Below, in pieces: positions 6,643 through 16,974 of a DNA stretch of 64,000 bases (position 1 is the stretch's first letter; the number at the start of each line of letters is the position of its first letter). This stretch comes from Paracoccus lutimaris (GTDB taxonomy: Bacteria; Pseudomonadota; Alphaproteobacteria; Rhodobacterales; Rhodobacteraceae). The notes beneath the pieces were generated by a model that saw nothing but the letters and a program-made list of their open reading frames with translations, was not told the origin of the DNA and made no database searches. The position numbers were made by a program, and so were the translations under genes. The stretch spans positions 1-64,000 of the forward strand of contig NZ_QPJL01000015.1 in NCBI RefSeq assembly GCF_003337565.1. Reading direction: 5' to 3'.

Positions 6643-8978
6643 CAGAACTTGGTCGAGATGGTCAGGTCGAAGTTCTGCTCGTCGTCGTAATCCTCTTTCT
6701 TCACGGCATGCGAGAAGTTGAAGCGCAAGGGGCCGATCGGCGTGGTCCAGAACAGCGAGGCGCCGATCGCGGCACGGATCTTCATGCCGTCATCGACCTC
6801 TTCGCCAAAGGCGCCGGTGGTATTGTCCAGCCCCCAGACCGAGCCGGCATCCGCGAACAGGCCGCCGGTGATGCCATATTCCTCGGGCAGGCCCAGCGGG
6901 AACTGCACCTCGGTGCGCAGGGCCCAGAAATAGTTGCCGCCCAGCATGTCCTCGTTCGGGGCGGCAAGGTCGCGCGGGCCATAGCCGTTCGGCTCGAAGC
7001 CGCGGATCTTGCTATTGCCGGTAAAGCGGTCCAGCAGCCGGCTGTTGTCGTCGTTCAGCATATGGACGGCGCCGGCCTCGAACTCGGCCAGCATGGTCAC
7101 GTTCTCGCGCCAGGCATTGCTTTGCACGCCGCCATAAATGGTGGTGGTGATCGACTTCACGTCGCCGCCCAGACCGGCGAAATCCTGGCCAAAGCGCAGC
7201 CGGTAGCTGGTCAGCGGATCCAGCCCGGTGATGCTGCTGTCATAGGTATAGGTATAGCCCAGGGCCGAGGTGAAATAGCCGCCCTGCTCATTGTAGAGAA
7301 TCGGCGAGGAGCCGATCTCGTCCCCGTCATCGGGATCGATACCGATCGCGTCCACGTCGAACAGCGTGTCCTTGCTGAGCTTGTAGCGCATTTCCAGCCG
7401 GCCGTTTTCCGAGACCGGAAATTCTAGCGAGGTCAGGAAGCCGACGGCGCGGGTGTTGTAGTCCGAGTTCAGCCGGTCGGTGGTGTTGTACCAGAGCTGC
7501 AGCTTGGCCCGAAGGTCGCGGCCAAGGAAATACGGCTCGACGAAGGTCAGGCCCGAGGATTGCGTGCCCGAGCCGGTGGCGAAGGACACGTCCACCTCCT
7601 GGCCGCGGCCCAGGAAGTTCTTTTCCGACAGCGAGACGTTGAAGCCGACGCCGGTTGCCACGCCGTAGCTGGCGCCAAAGGACAGGCTGCCGGTCGGCTG
7701 TTCCTCGACGTTGACGTCGACGATGACGCGCTCGGGCGAGGAGCCCTGACGGCTTTCCGCCTGCACATCCGAGAAATATCCCAGCGCGCGCAGCCGCTCG
7801 GCCGAGTTGCGGATCTCGCGCGGGTTGAAGGGGTCGCCTTCGACGGTGGTGAACTGGCGGCGGATCACCTCGTCCAGCGTGGTCGTGTTGCCCTCGATGT
7901 CGATGCGCTCGACAAAGACGCGCTGGCCGCGGGTCAGGGCAAAGGTCAGGTCCAGCGTCTGGTTGCGCTCGTTGCGGGTGATGCGCGGCTCGATATTGAC
8001 GAAATTCAGCCCCTTGCGCAGCGCCAGCGCCTCCATCCGGCGGATGGTGGTGTCGATGATGGTGGGGTTGTAGATCTCGCCCTTTTTCACCCGGTTCTGG
8101 GCGGCGAATTCGGCGGCATCAACGCCGGGGATCTCGCTGATCGTGTCGACATTGCCAAAGCTGTAGCGCGGCCCTTCCTGGATCTGGAAGGTGATGTAGA
8201 AGGCGTCGCGTTCGCGCGCCACTTCCGGCGCCACCGCCTGCACCTTGAAATCGGCGTAACCGCGCGAGCGGTAGAAATCGGTCAGCAGCTTTTCATCGAC
8301 CGGCAGGCGCTCGGGCGCGAAGGTGTCGCGCTTGATGAAGGTGCGCAGGATGCCGGCCTGCTTGGTTTCCAGGACGTTGCGCAGCTTCTTGTCCGAGAAG
8401 GCGCGGTTGCCGACAAAGCCGATGCGCTCGATCTCGGTGACGTCACCCTCGAAGACCTCGAAGACCAGATCGACGCGGTTGTCGCTGCGGCGGATGATCG
8501 AGGGATCGACGCGGGCGGCCAGCCGGCCCTGCGCGGCATAGACCTGGCTGATCGCGGCGGCATCGGCCTCGGCCTGGGCGGGCGAATAGACGCGGCGCGA
8601 CTTCGACTTGACGATCTCGGCCAGGTTCTCGTCCTTGAGGCGCTTGTTGCCTTCAAAGCTGATCGCGTTGATGGTCGGGTATTCGGCGATCTTGACCACC
8701 AGCGTGCCGCCCGTGGGCACCAGCTCGACCGTCTCGAAAAGGCCGGAATTCTGTAGCCGCTGCATGGCGTCGTTAAGATCGCCCGCCGAGACATCCTGAC
8801 CGCGCGGCAGGTCCAGATAGGACAGGATGGTCTGCGGCTCGATCCGCCGATTGCCCTCGATCTTCACATTGCTGAACACATAGGCCGAGGCGGGCGTCGC
8901 AATCATGCCGACCGGGGCCGCCACGGCCAGCGCCGAGATCAGCGCCAGCGCGCCCTTGCCAAGTTTCCTGTCCGTCAT
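6642..8978 (-). CDS. bamA: Outer membrane protein assembly factor BamA
   Basis: This 778-residue protein inserts beta-barrel proteins into the outer membrane. It has a signal peptide (about 1-32, ASA-Y), five POTRA domains (about 33-370, first one starting FSNVKIEGNRRIEPQTIL) and a C-terminal 16-stranded barrel ending in Phe (LTISTKF), the recognition signature of outer-membrane proteins. Repeated POTRA motifs such as IEGNTTTLDEVIRRQF and the barrel motif VQFPLGLPEEYG are visible. It lies between rseP and skp in the usual order, about 105 bases after rseP. Confidence 0.97.
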   Translation of the reverse strand: MTDRKLGKGALALISALAVAAPVGMIATPASAYVFSNVKIEGNRRIEPQTILSYLDLPRGQDVSAGDLNDAMQRLQNSGLFETVELVPTGGTLVVKIAEYPTINAISFEGNKRLKDENLAEIVKSKSRRVYSPAQAEADAAAISQVYAAQGRLAARVDPSIIRRSDNRVDLVFEVFEGDVTEIERIGFVGNRAFSDKKLRNVLETKQAGILRTFIKRDTFAPERLPVDEKLLTDFYRSRGYADFKVQAVAPEVARERDAFYITFQIQEGPRYSFGNVDTISEIPGVDAAEFAAQNRVKKGEIYNPTIIDTTIRRMEALALRKGLNFVNIEPRITRNERNQTLDLTFALTRGQRVFVERIDIEGNTTTLDEVIRRQFTTVEGDPFNPREIRNSAERLRALGYFSDVQAESRQGSSPERVIVDVNVEEQPTGSLSFGASYGVATGVGFNVSLSEKNFLGRGQEVDVSFATGSGTQSSGLTFVEPYFLGRDLRAKLQLWYNTTDRLNSDYNTRAVGFLTSLEFPVSENGRLEMRYKLSKDTLFDVDAIGIDPDDGDEIGSSPILYNEQGGYFTSALGYTYTYDSSITGLDPLTSYRLRFGQDFAGLGGDVKSITTTIYGGVQSNAWRENVTMLAEFEAGAVHMLNDDNSRLLDRFTGNSKIRGFEPNGYGPRDLAAPNEDMLGGNYFWALRTEVQFPLGLPEEYGITGGLFADAGSVWGLDNTTGAFGEEVDDGMKIRAAIGASLFWTTPIGPLRFNFSHAVKKEDYDDEQNFDLTISTKF

Positions 8979-9083
8979 CGCCGCCCCTCGCGCGTCATTC
9001 GTTGAGCCGGGCGGTTTTTTCCTGCCCGATTTGTCCAGATGGATAGCCCGAAGCGGGCAGGACTGTCAAAAGGCAACACCCTG

Positions 9084-10412
9084 TCAGGGACAGAAAATGT
9101 CGTTGGTGAGCCCAAATATCATCAGTGAAAGCACCGCCGCCATGCCCAGTGCCGACAGGATATCCACCACCCGTGGCGAGGGCGGGCGCCGCGTGATCGC
9201 CTCATAGAGGTAGAACATCAGATGCCCGCCATCCAGAACCGGAACCGGCAGCAGGTTCAGAAAGCCGATGGCCGCCGACAGGACCGCGATCCACCAGATG
9301 AAGTTCTGCCCCCCCGCCGAGGCCGCCTGCGCCGTGGTCTCGGCAATCGAGATCGCCCCGCCCAGATTGCAGCTGCCGATCTGGCCGGTGATCATCGCCC
9401 AAAGCCCCGACACCGAGGATGCGATAATATCCCAGGTGCGCTGAACGCCGGTCTGCAAAGCCTCGACCGGGCCGGTGGCGCGGGTCGCGGGCTCGAAATA
9501 GGTGCCGCCGCCGGTGACGCCGATCAGCCAGCGTTTCTCATAGCCGGTCTCGGTGGGCAGGTCCTGTTCGCGGGCGGCCAAGGTATAATCCGCCGTGCCC
9601 GCGCCCTCGCGCCAGACCGACAGCAGGACCGGGCGCCCTTCGGCGGCAGCAACCACGCCGCGCAGTTCGTCAAAGCGCGAGACGGGCTTGCCATCGATGG
9701 CCAGGATCACATCGCCGGGTTGCAGACCGGCCGCCGCCGCCGGGCTGCGCGGCCCGATGCCGGTAATCAGCGGCGGAATCGGGTCGGGACCGGCGACCGT
9801 CATCGGGGTCCCGTCGCGGATCACCGTCCAGTCATGGCTTTCGCGCGGTGCAAGCTTGCCGGCGATGCGGCCCAGATCGGCCCAGCTGGCGACGGGCTGG
9901 CCGTCCAGCGCGACGATCTGGTCGCCGGTTTCCAGCCCCATCACCACGCCCGGAGGCGTCACGTGCAGGCGTCCCACCTGTACCTGATCGACCGGCATGC
10001 CCTGCCAGATCGCCATGCCGGCAAAGACCAGGATCGACAGGATGAAATTGAAGACCGGCCCCGCCGCGACCGTGGCGAAACGCGCCCAAAGCGGCGCACC
10101 AGCAAGGCTCGCCCGCGCCTGATCGGCATCGACCGCCTGACCCGAGCCGGCGCTGGCGGCATTGCTGTCGCCCAGAAAGCGCACATAGCCGCCCAGGGGA
10201 ATCGCCGCGACCTGCCACAGCGTGCCGCGCCGGTCACGGCGCGAAATCAGCCGCGGGCCAAAACCCAGCGAGAACACCTCGGCCCTGATCCCCGACCAGC
10301 GGCCGACGATGTAATGGCCATATTCATGCACGGCGACGATGATCGACAGCGCCACCACAAAGGACGCGGCCGCCCACAGAAACCCGCCAAACCCATCGAT
10401 CAGCGCGCTCAT
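9084..10412 (-). CDS. rseP: Site-2 intramembrane protease RseP
   Basis: This 442-residue membrane zinc metalloprotease has the HEYGH active site at residues 29-33 in the first transmembrane segment, two PDZ-like regions (about 130-300), and the third zinc-ligand motif VLDGGH in the C-terminal membrane region. In other bacteria RseP cleaves anti-sigma factors and signal-peptide remnants. I chose the ATG at 10412 because it overlaps the dxr stop as ATGA and places HExxH in the first membrane helix. An upstream in-frame extension reads as out-of-frame dxr. Confidence 0.96.
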   Translation of the reverse strand: MSALIDGFGGFLWAAASFVVALSIIVAVHEYGHYIVGRWSGIRAEVFSLGFGPRLISRRDRRGTLWQVAAIPLGGYVRFLGDSNAASAGSGQAVDADQARASLAGAPLWARFATVAAGPVFNFILSILVFAGMAIWQGMPVDQVQVGRLHVTPPGVVMGLETGDQIVALDGQPVASWADLGRIAGKLAPRESHDWTVIRDGTPMTVAGPDPIPPLITGIGPRSPAAAAGLQPGDVILAIDGKPVSRFDELRGVVAAAEGRPVLLSVWREGAGTADYTLAAREQDLPTETGYEKRWLIGVTGGGTYFEPATRATGPVEALQTGVQRTWDIIASSVSGLWAMITGQIGSCNLGGAISIAETTAQAASAGGQNFIWWIAVLSAAIGFLNLLPVPVLDGGHLMFYLYEAITRRPPSPRVVDILSALGMAAVLSLMIFGLTNDIFCP

Positions 10413-11581
10413 GCCGATGCTCCCTGCCATGCGGCGGCACGACGGGCAAAGCCGTCCCAACGCAGAACCTCGTCCAGATCGGCCGGGCTTTGGGCAAAGC
10501 CGGGCTGGGCGCTGGCGCGCTCCAATGCCTGTTCGACCGCAGGTGCCATCTCGGTGAAACGGATGTGGCCGGCGATGAAATCATCCAGCGCCTGTTCCTT
10601 GGCCGCGTTCAGCACCGCACCCGCCGCGCCACCCGCCGCGATCACCTCGCGCGCAAGACGCAGGGCAGGCCAGCGTGCCTCGTCGGGTTCCGCGAAAGTC
10701 AGGCTGCCAAGCGCGGCCAGATCCAGCGGCGCAACCGGCAGCGCCGCGCGCCGGGGCCAGTTCAGCGCATAGCCGATGGCATGGCGCATGTCCGGCGCGC
10801 CCAGATGCGCGATACTGCCGCCGTCGCGATGGCTGACCATGGCGTGGATGATGGATTGCGGATGTACCAGCACCCGCAGACGATCATTCTCAAGGCCAAA
10901 GAATTCATGCGCCTCGATGACTTCCAGCGCCTTGTTGAACATGCTGGCGCTGTCGATGGTGATGCGCTGACCCATGGCCCAGTTCGGATGACACGAGGCC
11001 TCGGCCACACTGGCCTGGGCCAGCCGTTCCAGCGGCCAGTCGCGGAACGCCCCGCCCGAAGCCGTGATGGTCACATATTCGACGGAATCGAGATTTTCAC
11101 CCTGCAGCGCTTGAAAAATAGCGGAATGCTCAGAGTCGACCGGCAGGATCGTGGCGCCATGGGCGCGGGCCGTAGCCATGACCAGCGGCCCGGCGGCGAC
11201 CAGCGTTTCCTTGTTGGCCAGTGCCAGTATGCCACCCCGGCGCAGCACCGCGAGGCCCGGCGGTAGGCCCGCCGCGCCGACAATGGCCGACAGCGTCCAG
11301 TCGGCGGGACGGGCAGCGGCCTCGGTAATGGCGGCTGGGCCGGCCGCGGCCTCGATCCCGGTGCCGGCCAGCGCCGCGCGCAGATCTTCCAGCTTGTCAG
11401 GCCATGCGGTGACGGCGATTTCGGCGCGCAGCGCGCGGGCCATCTCGGCCAGGCGCGCGACATTTGCGCCGCCGGTCAGCGCGATGGTGCGGTAGCCTGC
11501 CGGACCGCCCGCGCGCATCAGCAGATCGAATGCGCTTTCACCGACCGAACCGGTCGCGCCCAGCACGGAAACGCTGCGCAT
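10409..11581 (-). CDS. dxr: 1-deoxy-D-xylulose 5-phosphate reductoisomerase
   Basis: This 390-residue enzyme carries out the second step of the MEP isoprenoid pathway (DXP to MEP, NADPH-dependent). Visible are the nucleotide-binding GATGSVGESAF at residues 8-18, the metal-binding DSEHSAIFQAL region, and the substrate-loop motif SASMFNKALEVIEAHEFFG. Length and start match the family. It sits between cdsA (3 bases upstream) and rseP (ATGA overlap), so prenyl precursor synthesis is co-transcribed with undecaprenyl (uppS) and phospholipid (cdsA) synthesis. Confidence 0.97.
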   Translation of the reverse strand: MRSVSVLGATGSVGESAFDLLMRAGGPAGYRTIALTGGANVARLAEMARALRAEIAVTAWPDKLEDLRAALAGTGIEAAAGPAAITEAAARPADWTLSAIVGAAGLPPGLAVLRRGGILALANKETLVAAGPLVMATARAHGATILPVDSEHSAIFQALQGENLDSVEYVTITASGGAFRDWPLERLAQASVAEASCHPNWAMGQRITIDSASMFNKALEVIEAHEFFGLENDRLRVLVHPQSIIHAMVSHRDGGSIAHLGAPDMRHAIGYALNWPRRAALPVAPLDLAALGSLTFAEPDEARWPALRLAREVIAAGGAAGAVLNAAKEQALDDFIAGHIRFTEMAPAVEQALERASAQPGFAQSPADLDEVLRWDGFARRAAAWQGASA

Positions 11582-11584
11582 CGG

Positions 11585-12433
11585 CTAGCCTCCGATTATC
11601 GGCAAAAGATTGGCGATCAGCAGGGCCAGCGCCATCAACAGTGCCCCCGCCATCGCGTCGAAACGGTCCATGACCCCGCCATGGCCGGGGATCAGGTCCG
11701 AACTGTCCTTGACCCCGACCCGGCGCTTGAGCCAGCTTTCGGCGATATCGCCGAACTGCCCGGCCAGCGCCAGAAGCGGCCCGGCCAGGATCACGCCCCA
11801 GCTTGCCCAGCCCGAAATCCACAGGATCAGCGCCAGAGCCAGCGCGCCGGCCCAGCCGCCGATAGTGCCGCTCCAGGTCTTTTTCGGGCTGATCGAGGGC
11901 CAGAATCGCGGCCCGCCCAGCTTGCGGCCGACGAAATAGCCCAGCACGTCCGACAAGACGATGGTGCCGACGATCCAGAACAGCGTCGGCATCCCCGCCA
12001 CTTCGCGGATGACGACCAGCGCATAGCCCGCGCCCAGAATCGCCAGGGTGAACAGCAGATAGGCCGGGCGCTCATGCTCATGCGTGCCGTGCCAGCCCGC
12101 GATCACCGGCACCAGCGCCAGCGCCATGGGCCAGTCGCCCGGCAGCACCAGCATGGCCAGCATCACCAGAGCCGACAGAATGCCGATCAGCACGGGATGG
12201 CGCGGGCTGTGGAATTCGGGATGGCGCCAGCCGGTCAGCCGCGCCAGTTCCCACATCATCAGCCCGACCACCGCGGAAATCCCGAAACGCAGCCACAGCC
12301 CCGAGGAGACCAGCAGCAGCACGCCCAGCACCGCCAGCACGACCCCGGACAGGATCCGGCGGCCAAGATCGTTCCAGTTGCCCTGGCGAATGGCCCCGCG
12401 CAGGCGGCCCGGCGGCTGTTCCGGCCCGGTCAT
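11585..12433 (-). CDS. cdsA: Phosphatidate cytidylyltransferase
   Basis: This 282-residue polytopic membrane enzyme makes CDP-diacylglycerol, the branch point of phospholipid synthesis. The family signature is present near residues 170-260: SDVLGYFVGRKLGG, SPKKTWSGTIGG, and the C-terminal DSSDLIPGHGGVMDRFD with metal-binding acidic residues. Several hydrophobic helices precede it. Its ATG overlaps the uppS stop by 4 bases. Confidence 0.95.
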   Translation of the reverse strand: MTGPEQPPGRLRGAIRQGNWNDLGRRILSGVVLAVLGVLLLVSSGLWLRFGISAVVGLMMWELARLTGWRHPEFHSPRHPVLIGILSALVMLAMLVLPGDWPMALALVPVIAGWHGTHEHERPAYLLFTLAILGAGYALVVIREVAGMPTLFWIVGTIVLSDVLGYFVGRKLGGPRFWPSISPKKTWSGTIGGWAGALALALILWISGWASWGVILAGPLLALAGQFGDIAESWLKRRVGVKDSSDLIPGHGGVMDRFDAMAGALLMALALLIANLLPIIGG

Positions 12434-13164
12434 GCGCCCCCGAAGCGCCGGTCGCGCAGACCGAAACGGTCGAGAATCTCGGCCAGATGCGCGGGCGTGA
12501 AATCGGGCCAGAGCGTGGGGGTGAATTCATATTCGGAATAGGCGGCCTGCCAGGGCAGGAAATTCGAGGTCCGCGTCTCGCCCGAGGTGCGGATCACCAG
12601 ATCCGGGTCGGGATGGCCGGCGGTGTCCAGGCAATCGCTCAGATCGGCCTCGGTCGGGGTGGTGATCTCGCCACGGGCAATGCGCATGGCCAGGCGTTTC
12701 GACGCGCGCAGCAGTTCGTCGCGGCCGCCGTAATTGATGGCGACGGTCAGGTTCAGCCGGCTGTTGCCGACGGTGCGGGCCTCGATCCCGGCCATCAGGC
12801 GCTGCAGCTTTTCGCTAAGCCGCTCGCGCCCGCCGATGAAGCGCATCCGCACCCCTTCGGCCGACATGCCATCGGCCTCGCGCTCGATGTAGCGGGCGAA
12901 AATGCCCATCAGGCCAAGGACTTCCTCGGTCGAGCGCTTCCAGTTCTCGGTCGAGAAGGCATAGACCGTCAGCCAGTTCACCCCCAGATCGGGGCAGGCG
13001 CGGACCAGTTCCTTGACGCGCTCGGCGCCACGGCGATGGCCGACAAGTCGCGGCCAGCCCCGGTTCTTGGCCCAGCGGCCATTGCCATCCATGATGATGG
13101 CGACATGGCTGGGGCGCTGGCCCTGCCCTTCGGGCTTTGCGAGGCTGGCGGCGATTTCTGCCAT
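12430..13164 (-). CDS. uppS: Undecaprenyl (di-trans,poly-cis) diphosphate synthase
   Basis: This 244-residue soluble cis-prenyltransferase makes the lipid carrier for peptidoglycan and polysaccharides. Motifs are VAIIMDGNGRWAKNRG (P-loop-like, with the metal-binding Asp), FSTENWKRS, and near the end RTSGETRTSNFLPWQAAYSE. The ATG at 13164 lies 4 bases after the frr stop; in-frame codons further upstream overlap frr and show no family sequence. Stop and cdsA start overlap by 4 bases. Confidence 0.95.
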   Translation of the reverse strand: MAEIAASLAKPEGQGQRPSHVAIIMDGNGRWAKNRGWPRLVGHRRGAERVKELVRACPDLGVNWLTVYAFSTENWKRSTEEVLGLMGIFARYIEREADGMSAEGVRMRFIGGRERLSEKLQRLMAGIEARTVGNSRLNLTVAINYGGRDELLRASKRLAMRIARGEITTPTEADLSDCLDTAGHPDPDLVIRTSGETRTSNFLPWQAAYSEYEFTPTLWPDFTPAHLAEILDRFGLRDRRFGGA

Positions 13165-13168
13165 GCGC

Positions 13169-13732
13169 CTAGACCTGCATGATCTCGGCCTGCTTGGCCT
13201 CAAGCGCCTTGTCTACCGAGGCGATCATCTTGTCGGTCAGCTCCTGCACCGCGCTTTCCCAGAACTTCTGGTCATCCTCGGACATGCCCGAGGACTTGGC
13301 CTTCTTGATCTGGTCCATGCCGTCGCGGCGCACGTTACGGACGGCAACGCGGGCATGTTCGGCATATTGGGCGGCAACGCGGGTCAGTTCGCGGCGGCGC
13401 TCCTCGTTCAGCTCGGGGATCGGCAGCATGATGATGGTGCCGTTGAGCTGCGGGTTGATGCCCAGCCCCGAATCGCGGATCGCCTTTTCGGCCCGGCTGA
13501 CCAGCCCCTTGTCCCAGATGTTGATCGTCACCATCCGGGGTTCGGGCACGTTCACGGTGCCGATCTGGTTGATCGGCGTGGGCGAGCCATAGGCATCGAC
13601 CATGATCGGTTCGACCATGCTGGCCGAGGCACGCCCCGTGCGCAGCGAGGCGAATTCATGGCGCAGCGCATCCATGGCGCCCTTCATGCGGCGCTCCAGG
13701 TCGTCGGTGTCGATCTCGATCTCGTCGGTCAT
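13169..13732 (-). CDS. frr: Ribosome recycling factor
   Basis: This 187-residue protein has the family length. RRF splits post-termination ribosomes together with EF-G. Family landmarks include [20 protein letters not shown] near residues 14-33, [14 protein letters not shown], and [20 protein letters not shown] in the three-helix bundle. It follows pyrH by about 80 bases and precedes uppS by 4 bases. Confidence 0.97.
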   Translation of the reverse strand: MTDEIEIDTDDLERRMKGAMDALRHEFASLRTGRASASMVEPIMVDAYGSPTPINQIGTVNVPEPRMVTINIWDKGLVSRAEKAIRDSGLGINPQLNGTIIMLPIPELNEERRRELTRVAAQYAEHARVAVRNVRRDGMDQIKKAKSSGMSEDDQKFWESAVQELTDKMIASVDKALEAKQAEIMQV

Positions 13733-13812
13733 GCTCGATCATGGCCTCTGTCTGTTTGGTTTCCGCGCTTGTAGCCGAGCCATGCGCACATGGCAAAGCC
13801 TATACGGGCTAA

Positions 13813-14547
13813 TTAACCATGCACGCGCGTATATGTTCCGCTGCCCGACAGAATTCCGCGGAAACCGCCCGGCTCGTCCAGCGAGAAGACGATGATCGGC
13901 AGGTCGTTGTCGCGTGCCAGCGCAATGGCCGAGGCGTCCATGACCCCCAGATGCTTTTGCAGCACCTCGTCATAGGTGACGTTCTCATAGCGCTTGGCGT
14001 CGGCGTGTTTGGCCGGGTCCTTGTCATAGACGCCATCGACCTTGGTGCCCTTGAAGATCGCCTCGCAATTCATCTCGTTGGCGCGCAGGGTGGCGGCGGT
14101 GTCGGTGGTGAAATAGGGGTTGCCGGTGCCGGCGGCGAAAATGATGACGCGCTTTTTCTCGAGGTGGCGGACGGCTCGGCGGCGGATATAGGGCTCGGCC
14201 ACCTCGTCCATGCGGATGGCGCTGATGACGCGGGTGTGGATGTTCAGCGCTTCCAGCGCCGCCTGCATGGCCAGCGCATTCATCACCGTGGCGAGCATGC
14301 CCATATAGTCGGCGGTCGCGCGCTCCATCCCCTGCGCGCTGCCCTGAAGGCCGCGAAAGATATTGCCGCCGCCGATGACCATGCAGATCTCGATGCCCAT
14401 GTCATGGACGGATTTGACCTCTTGCGCGATGCGGGCGACGGTCGGCGGATGCAGGCCATAGCCCTGATCGCCCATCAGCGCCTCGCCCGAGATCTTCAGC
14501 ATCACGCGGGAATAGGATCCGGGGGTTTTGGTTGCACTTTCGGACAT
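13813..14547 (-). CDS. pyrH: UMP kinase
   Basis: This 244-residue amino-acid-kinase-fold enzyme phosphorylates UMP to UDP and is usually allosterically controlled by GTP and UTP. Visible are [16 protein letters not shown] (phosphate-binding), [10 protein letters not shown], and [17 protein letters not shown] chose the ATG at 14547 because AAAGGTG precedes it with good spacing; a GTG three codons upstream has none. It is the first gene of this leftward operon: rpsB and tsf are not upstream, and miaA is divergent about 86 bases away. Confidence 0.96.
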   Translation of the reverse strand: MSESATKTPGSYSRVMLKISGEALMGDQGYGLHPPTVARIAQEVKSVHDMGIEICMVIGGGNIFRGLQGSAQGMERATADYMGMLATVMNALAMQAALEALNIHTRVISAIRMDEVAEPYIRRRAVRHLEKKRVIIFAAGTGNPYFTTDTAATLRANEMNCEAIFKGTKVDGVYDKDPAKHADAKRYENVTYDEVLQKHLGVMDASAIALARDNDLPIIVFSLDEPGGFRGILSGSGTYTRVHG

Positions 14548-14633
14548 GGGGGACACCTTTTCGCCGCTGTTTCATTGCCGCGCAAAATGTCGCAAACAGC
14601 CCCCATGTTCAACCGCCGCCTTCGCCAGACAAA

Positions 14634-15518
14634 ATGACCCAGCGTCACCCGATCCTGAACCAGATCGCCCCGGACCGCCACGTGGTGATCGCCGGCCCCA
14701 CCGCCAGCGGCAAATCCGCCCTGGCGCTGGAGATCGCCGAGACCCAGGGCGGCACCGTGGTCAATGCCGACGCGCTGCAGGTCTGGTCCTGCTGGCGCGT
14801 CCTGACCGCCCGCCCCGCGCCCGAGGACGAGGCACGCGCGCCCCATGCGCTTTACGGTCATGTCACGCCGGGCCGGGCCTATTCGGTCGGCGAATGGCTG
14901 ACCGAGGTGTCCGCGCTGACGGGGCGGCTGATCGTCGTCGGCGGGACCGGGCTTTACCTGAACGCGCTGACCCAGGGGCTGGCGGTGATTCCCCCCACGC
15001 CGCCGGACATCCGCGCCCGGGCCGACAGTCTGCGCGCCTCGGCCGAGGGGCTGGCGCTGATGGTCGCGCAACTGGACGCGCCGACCCGCGCCCGCATCGA
15101 TCTGCGAAACCCCGTCCGCGTCCAGCGCGCATGGGAGGTGCTGCAGGCGACCGGTCGCGGCATCCTTGCCTGGCAGGCCGAGACCCCGCCCCCTCTGATT
15201 GCACCCGAATCTGCGCATCTTCTGGTCCTGCAATCGGAACGGGACTGGCTGGCCGAGCGCATTGCGCGGCGCTTTCACCAGATGATGGATCTGGGCGCGC
15301 TGGATGAGGTGCGGGCCATGCTGCCCGGATGGGATCCGGCCGCGCTATGGGCCAAGGCCATCGGCGCGCCGGAACTTGTCGCCTTTCTTCAAGGCGATAT
15401 GCCCCTTGACGAAGCCGTCGAACAGGCGATTATCGCCAGCCGTCAATATGCCAAGGCGCAGCGCAGCTTCTTTCGCGGACGAATGCGTGGCTGGATTTGG
15501 ACAGAGGCGAAAAAATAA
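14634..15518 (+). CDS. miaA: tRNA dimethylallyltransferase
   Basis: This 294-residue enzyme adds dimethylallyl to A37 of tRNAs that read UNN codons. It has the P-loop [19 protein letters not shown] near residue 17, [10 protein letters not shown] near residue 103, and the substrate motif in the form NADALQVW where E. coli has DSMQVY. Family homology begins at MTQRHP, so the ATG at 14634 is preferred over codons upstream that overlap the pyrH leader. It is monocistronic, followed by a 122-base gap. Confidence 0.93.
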   Translation: MTQRHPILNQIAPDRHVVIAGPTASGKSALALEIAETQGGTVVNADALQVWSCWRVLTARPAPEDEARAPHALYGHVTPGRAYSVGEWLTEVSALTGRLIVVGGTGLYLNALTQGLAVIPPTPPDIRARADSLRASAEGLALMVAQLDAPTRARIDLRNPVRVQRAWEVLQATGRGILAWQAETPPPLIAPESAHLLVLQSERDWLAERIARRFHQMMDLGALDEVRAMLPGWDPAALWAKAIGAPELVAFLQGDMPLDEAVEQAIIASRQYAKAQRSFFRGRMRGWIWTEAKK

Positions 15519-15640
15519 GGGGTATCCGACAGGGCACGGCGACATATTAACTTTATTTCAACCGGAAGTAGTATAACCCTTTCGTGAACTGCCGTGACAC
15601 TTAACGATTCGCCTCATGCCCCTGTCGAAAGCCGCCCGCG

Positions 15641-16780
15641 ATGAATGAATCCGTCCGCGCCGTGAATTTTCCGGCCACCTCACCCGCCGATGCGGACCAG
15701 CTGCGATTGATCGCAGCGGCGGTGACGGCGGCGACGATCCTGGAGCCTTCGGTCCTTGATCCGCGCCTGGCCGCTGCCGCGCGCCTGGCCGGGCTGCCAG
15801 AGGATGAACGCTCCGAGGATGAGGCAGAGGACGGTCCGGGCCTGGCGGACGGGATCGCCCTGCTGGCGCCGCATGTGGCAATGCCGCCGGCGGCTCTGGC
15901 GCGGGCTTCGATCGCGGTACCGCCCTTTGCACCGGGGGACGGGCTGCGGCTGATCCCGCTTTCGGGCTTTCACTGGGGCGGTGCGGTCCGGGGCCGGAAC
16001 ATGCCGCCCGCGCCGCGCGTGCGGGGCGATCACGTGCTGATCCTGCTCAGCCGCGGCGTGTTGCAGATCGAATTCCCCCGCCATCAACACCTGCTTACCA
16101 TGGGACGCGTGGCCTTCATCCCGGCCGGCACCGCCTTTGCACTGCAACCGGGGCTGCAGGTCCAGGGCCGCGCCCTGCTGATCGCACCGACCCATGCCCG
16201 CGGTCTGCCGCTGGCGCTGCCTTCGGGCTTTTGCTGGGGCGCACCCGCCGCCGATGACCAGCCGCTGATCGAGCCGGCGATGCTGGCGCTTGGCGCCGCG
16301 CAGCCGCGCAGCAGCGCTGGCGAAACCGCCACCGCCTGTCAGCTGGGGCTGATCGCCGTAGCCTTGTCGCGGCTGGACGCGCGCGCCGGCCAAAGGGATG
16401 CCGTCCAAAGTGGAATCGCCGAGGCCCGGCCGCTGACCGAACGTTTTCTGGACCTTGCCCGGGCCGAGCTGGCACAAAGCCAGACCATTGCCGAGATGGC
16501 GCGCAAACTTGGCCATTCGCAGGCGCATCTGGAACGCGCCTGCCAGCAAAGCCGGGGCCGCAGCGCGCTGGAGTTGCTTTACGACCTGCGCCTGCAACAC
16601 GCGGCCGAGGCGCTGCGCAACACCGCACGCCCCATCGCCGAGATTGCGCAGGATCTGGGCTATGCGGGGCTTGGCCATTTCATGCGCAGCTTTGCCGCCG
16701 CGACCGGCCGCACGCCCGAAACCTATCGCGAAATCATGCGTGGTGAATCAGGCAATGAACTGGGCGGCCAGTTCAGTTGA
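15641..16780 (+). CDS. AraC-family transcriptional regulator
   Basis: This 379-residue protein has a C-terminal AraC double helix-turn-helix (about residues 275-365). The first HTH reads QTIAEMARKLGHSQAHLERA and the second PIAEIAQDLGYAGLGHFMRS, followed by the usual F..A.GRTPETYR. The middle part (about 110-180) resembles a cupin sensor, with HQHLLTMGRVAFIPAGTAF. A divergent or adjacent metabolic target is not obvious: neighbours are miaA and the convergent rlmE. The N-terminal 100 residues are alanine-rich and unrecognised. Confidence 0.85.
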   Translation: MNESVRAVNFPATSPADADQLRLIAAAVTAATILEPSVLDPRLAAAARLAGLPEDERSEDEAEDGPGLADGIALLAPHVAMPPAALARASIAVPPFAPGDGLRLIPLSGFHWGGAVRGRNMPPAPRVRGDHVLILLSRGVLQIEFPRHQHLLTMGRVAFIPAGTAFALQPGLQVQGRALLIAPTHARGLPLALPSGFCWGAPAADDQPLIEPAMLALGAAQPRSSAGETATACQLGLIAVALSRLDARAGQRDAVQSGIAEARPLTERFLDLARAELAQSQTIAEMARKLGHSQAHLERACQQSRGRSALELLYDLRLQHAAEALRNTARPIAEIAQDLGYAGLGHFMRSFAAATGRTPETYREIMRGESGNELGGQFS

Positions 16781-16974
16781 CGCAAGGCCACCTGTGGGCG
16801 CGGCAAGATGATGCAAGGCAATTCACTGGGATGAAGACCGGTTGAGGCCGGCGGCCGTCCCGACCCGTTCAGGCGCTTTGAGCTTGCCCCGGCGGTCGCG
16901 AAGATCACCCAAGGGCTGTCCGGCAGGCAGTCAAAACCGGTTCAGACGCGACAGGCTGTCCAGAGGGATCGCCG

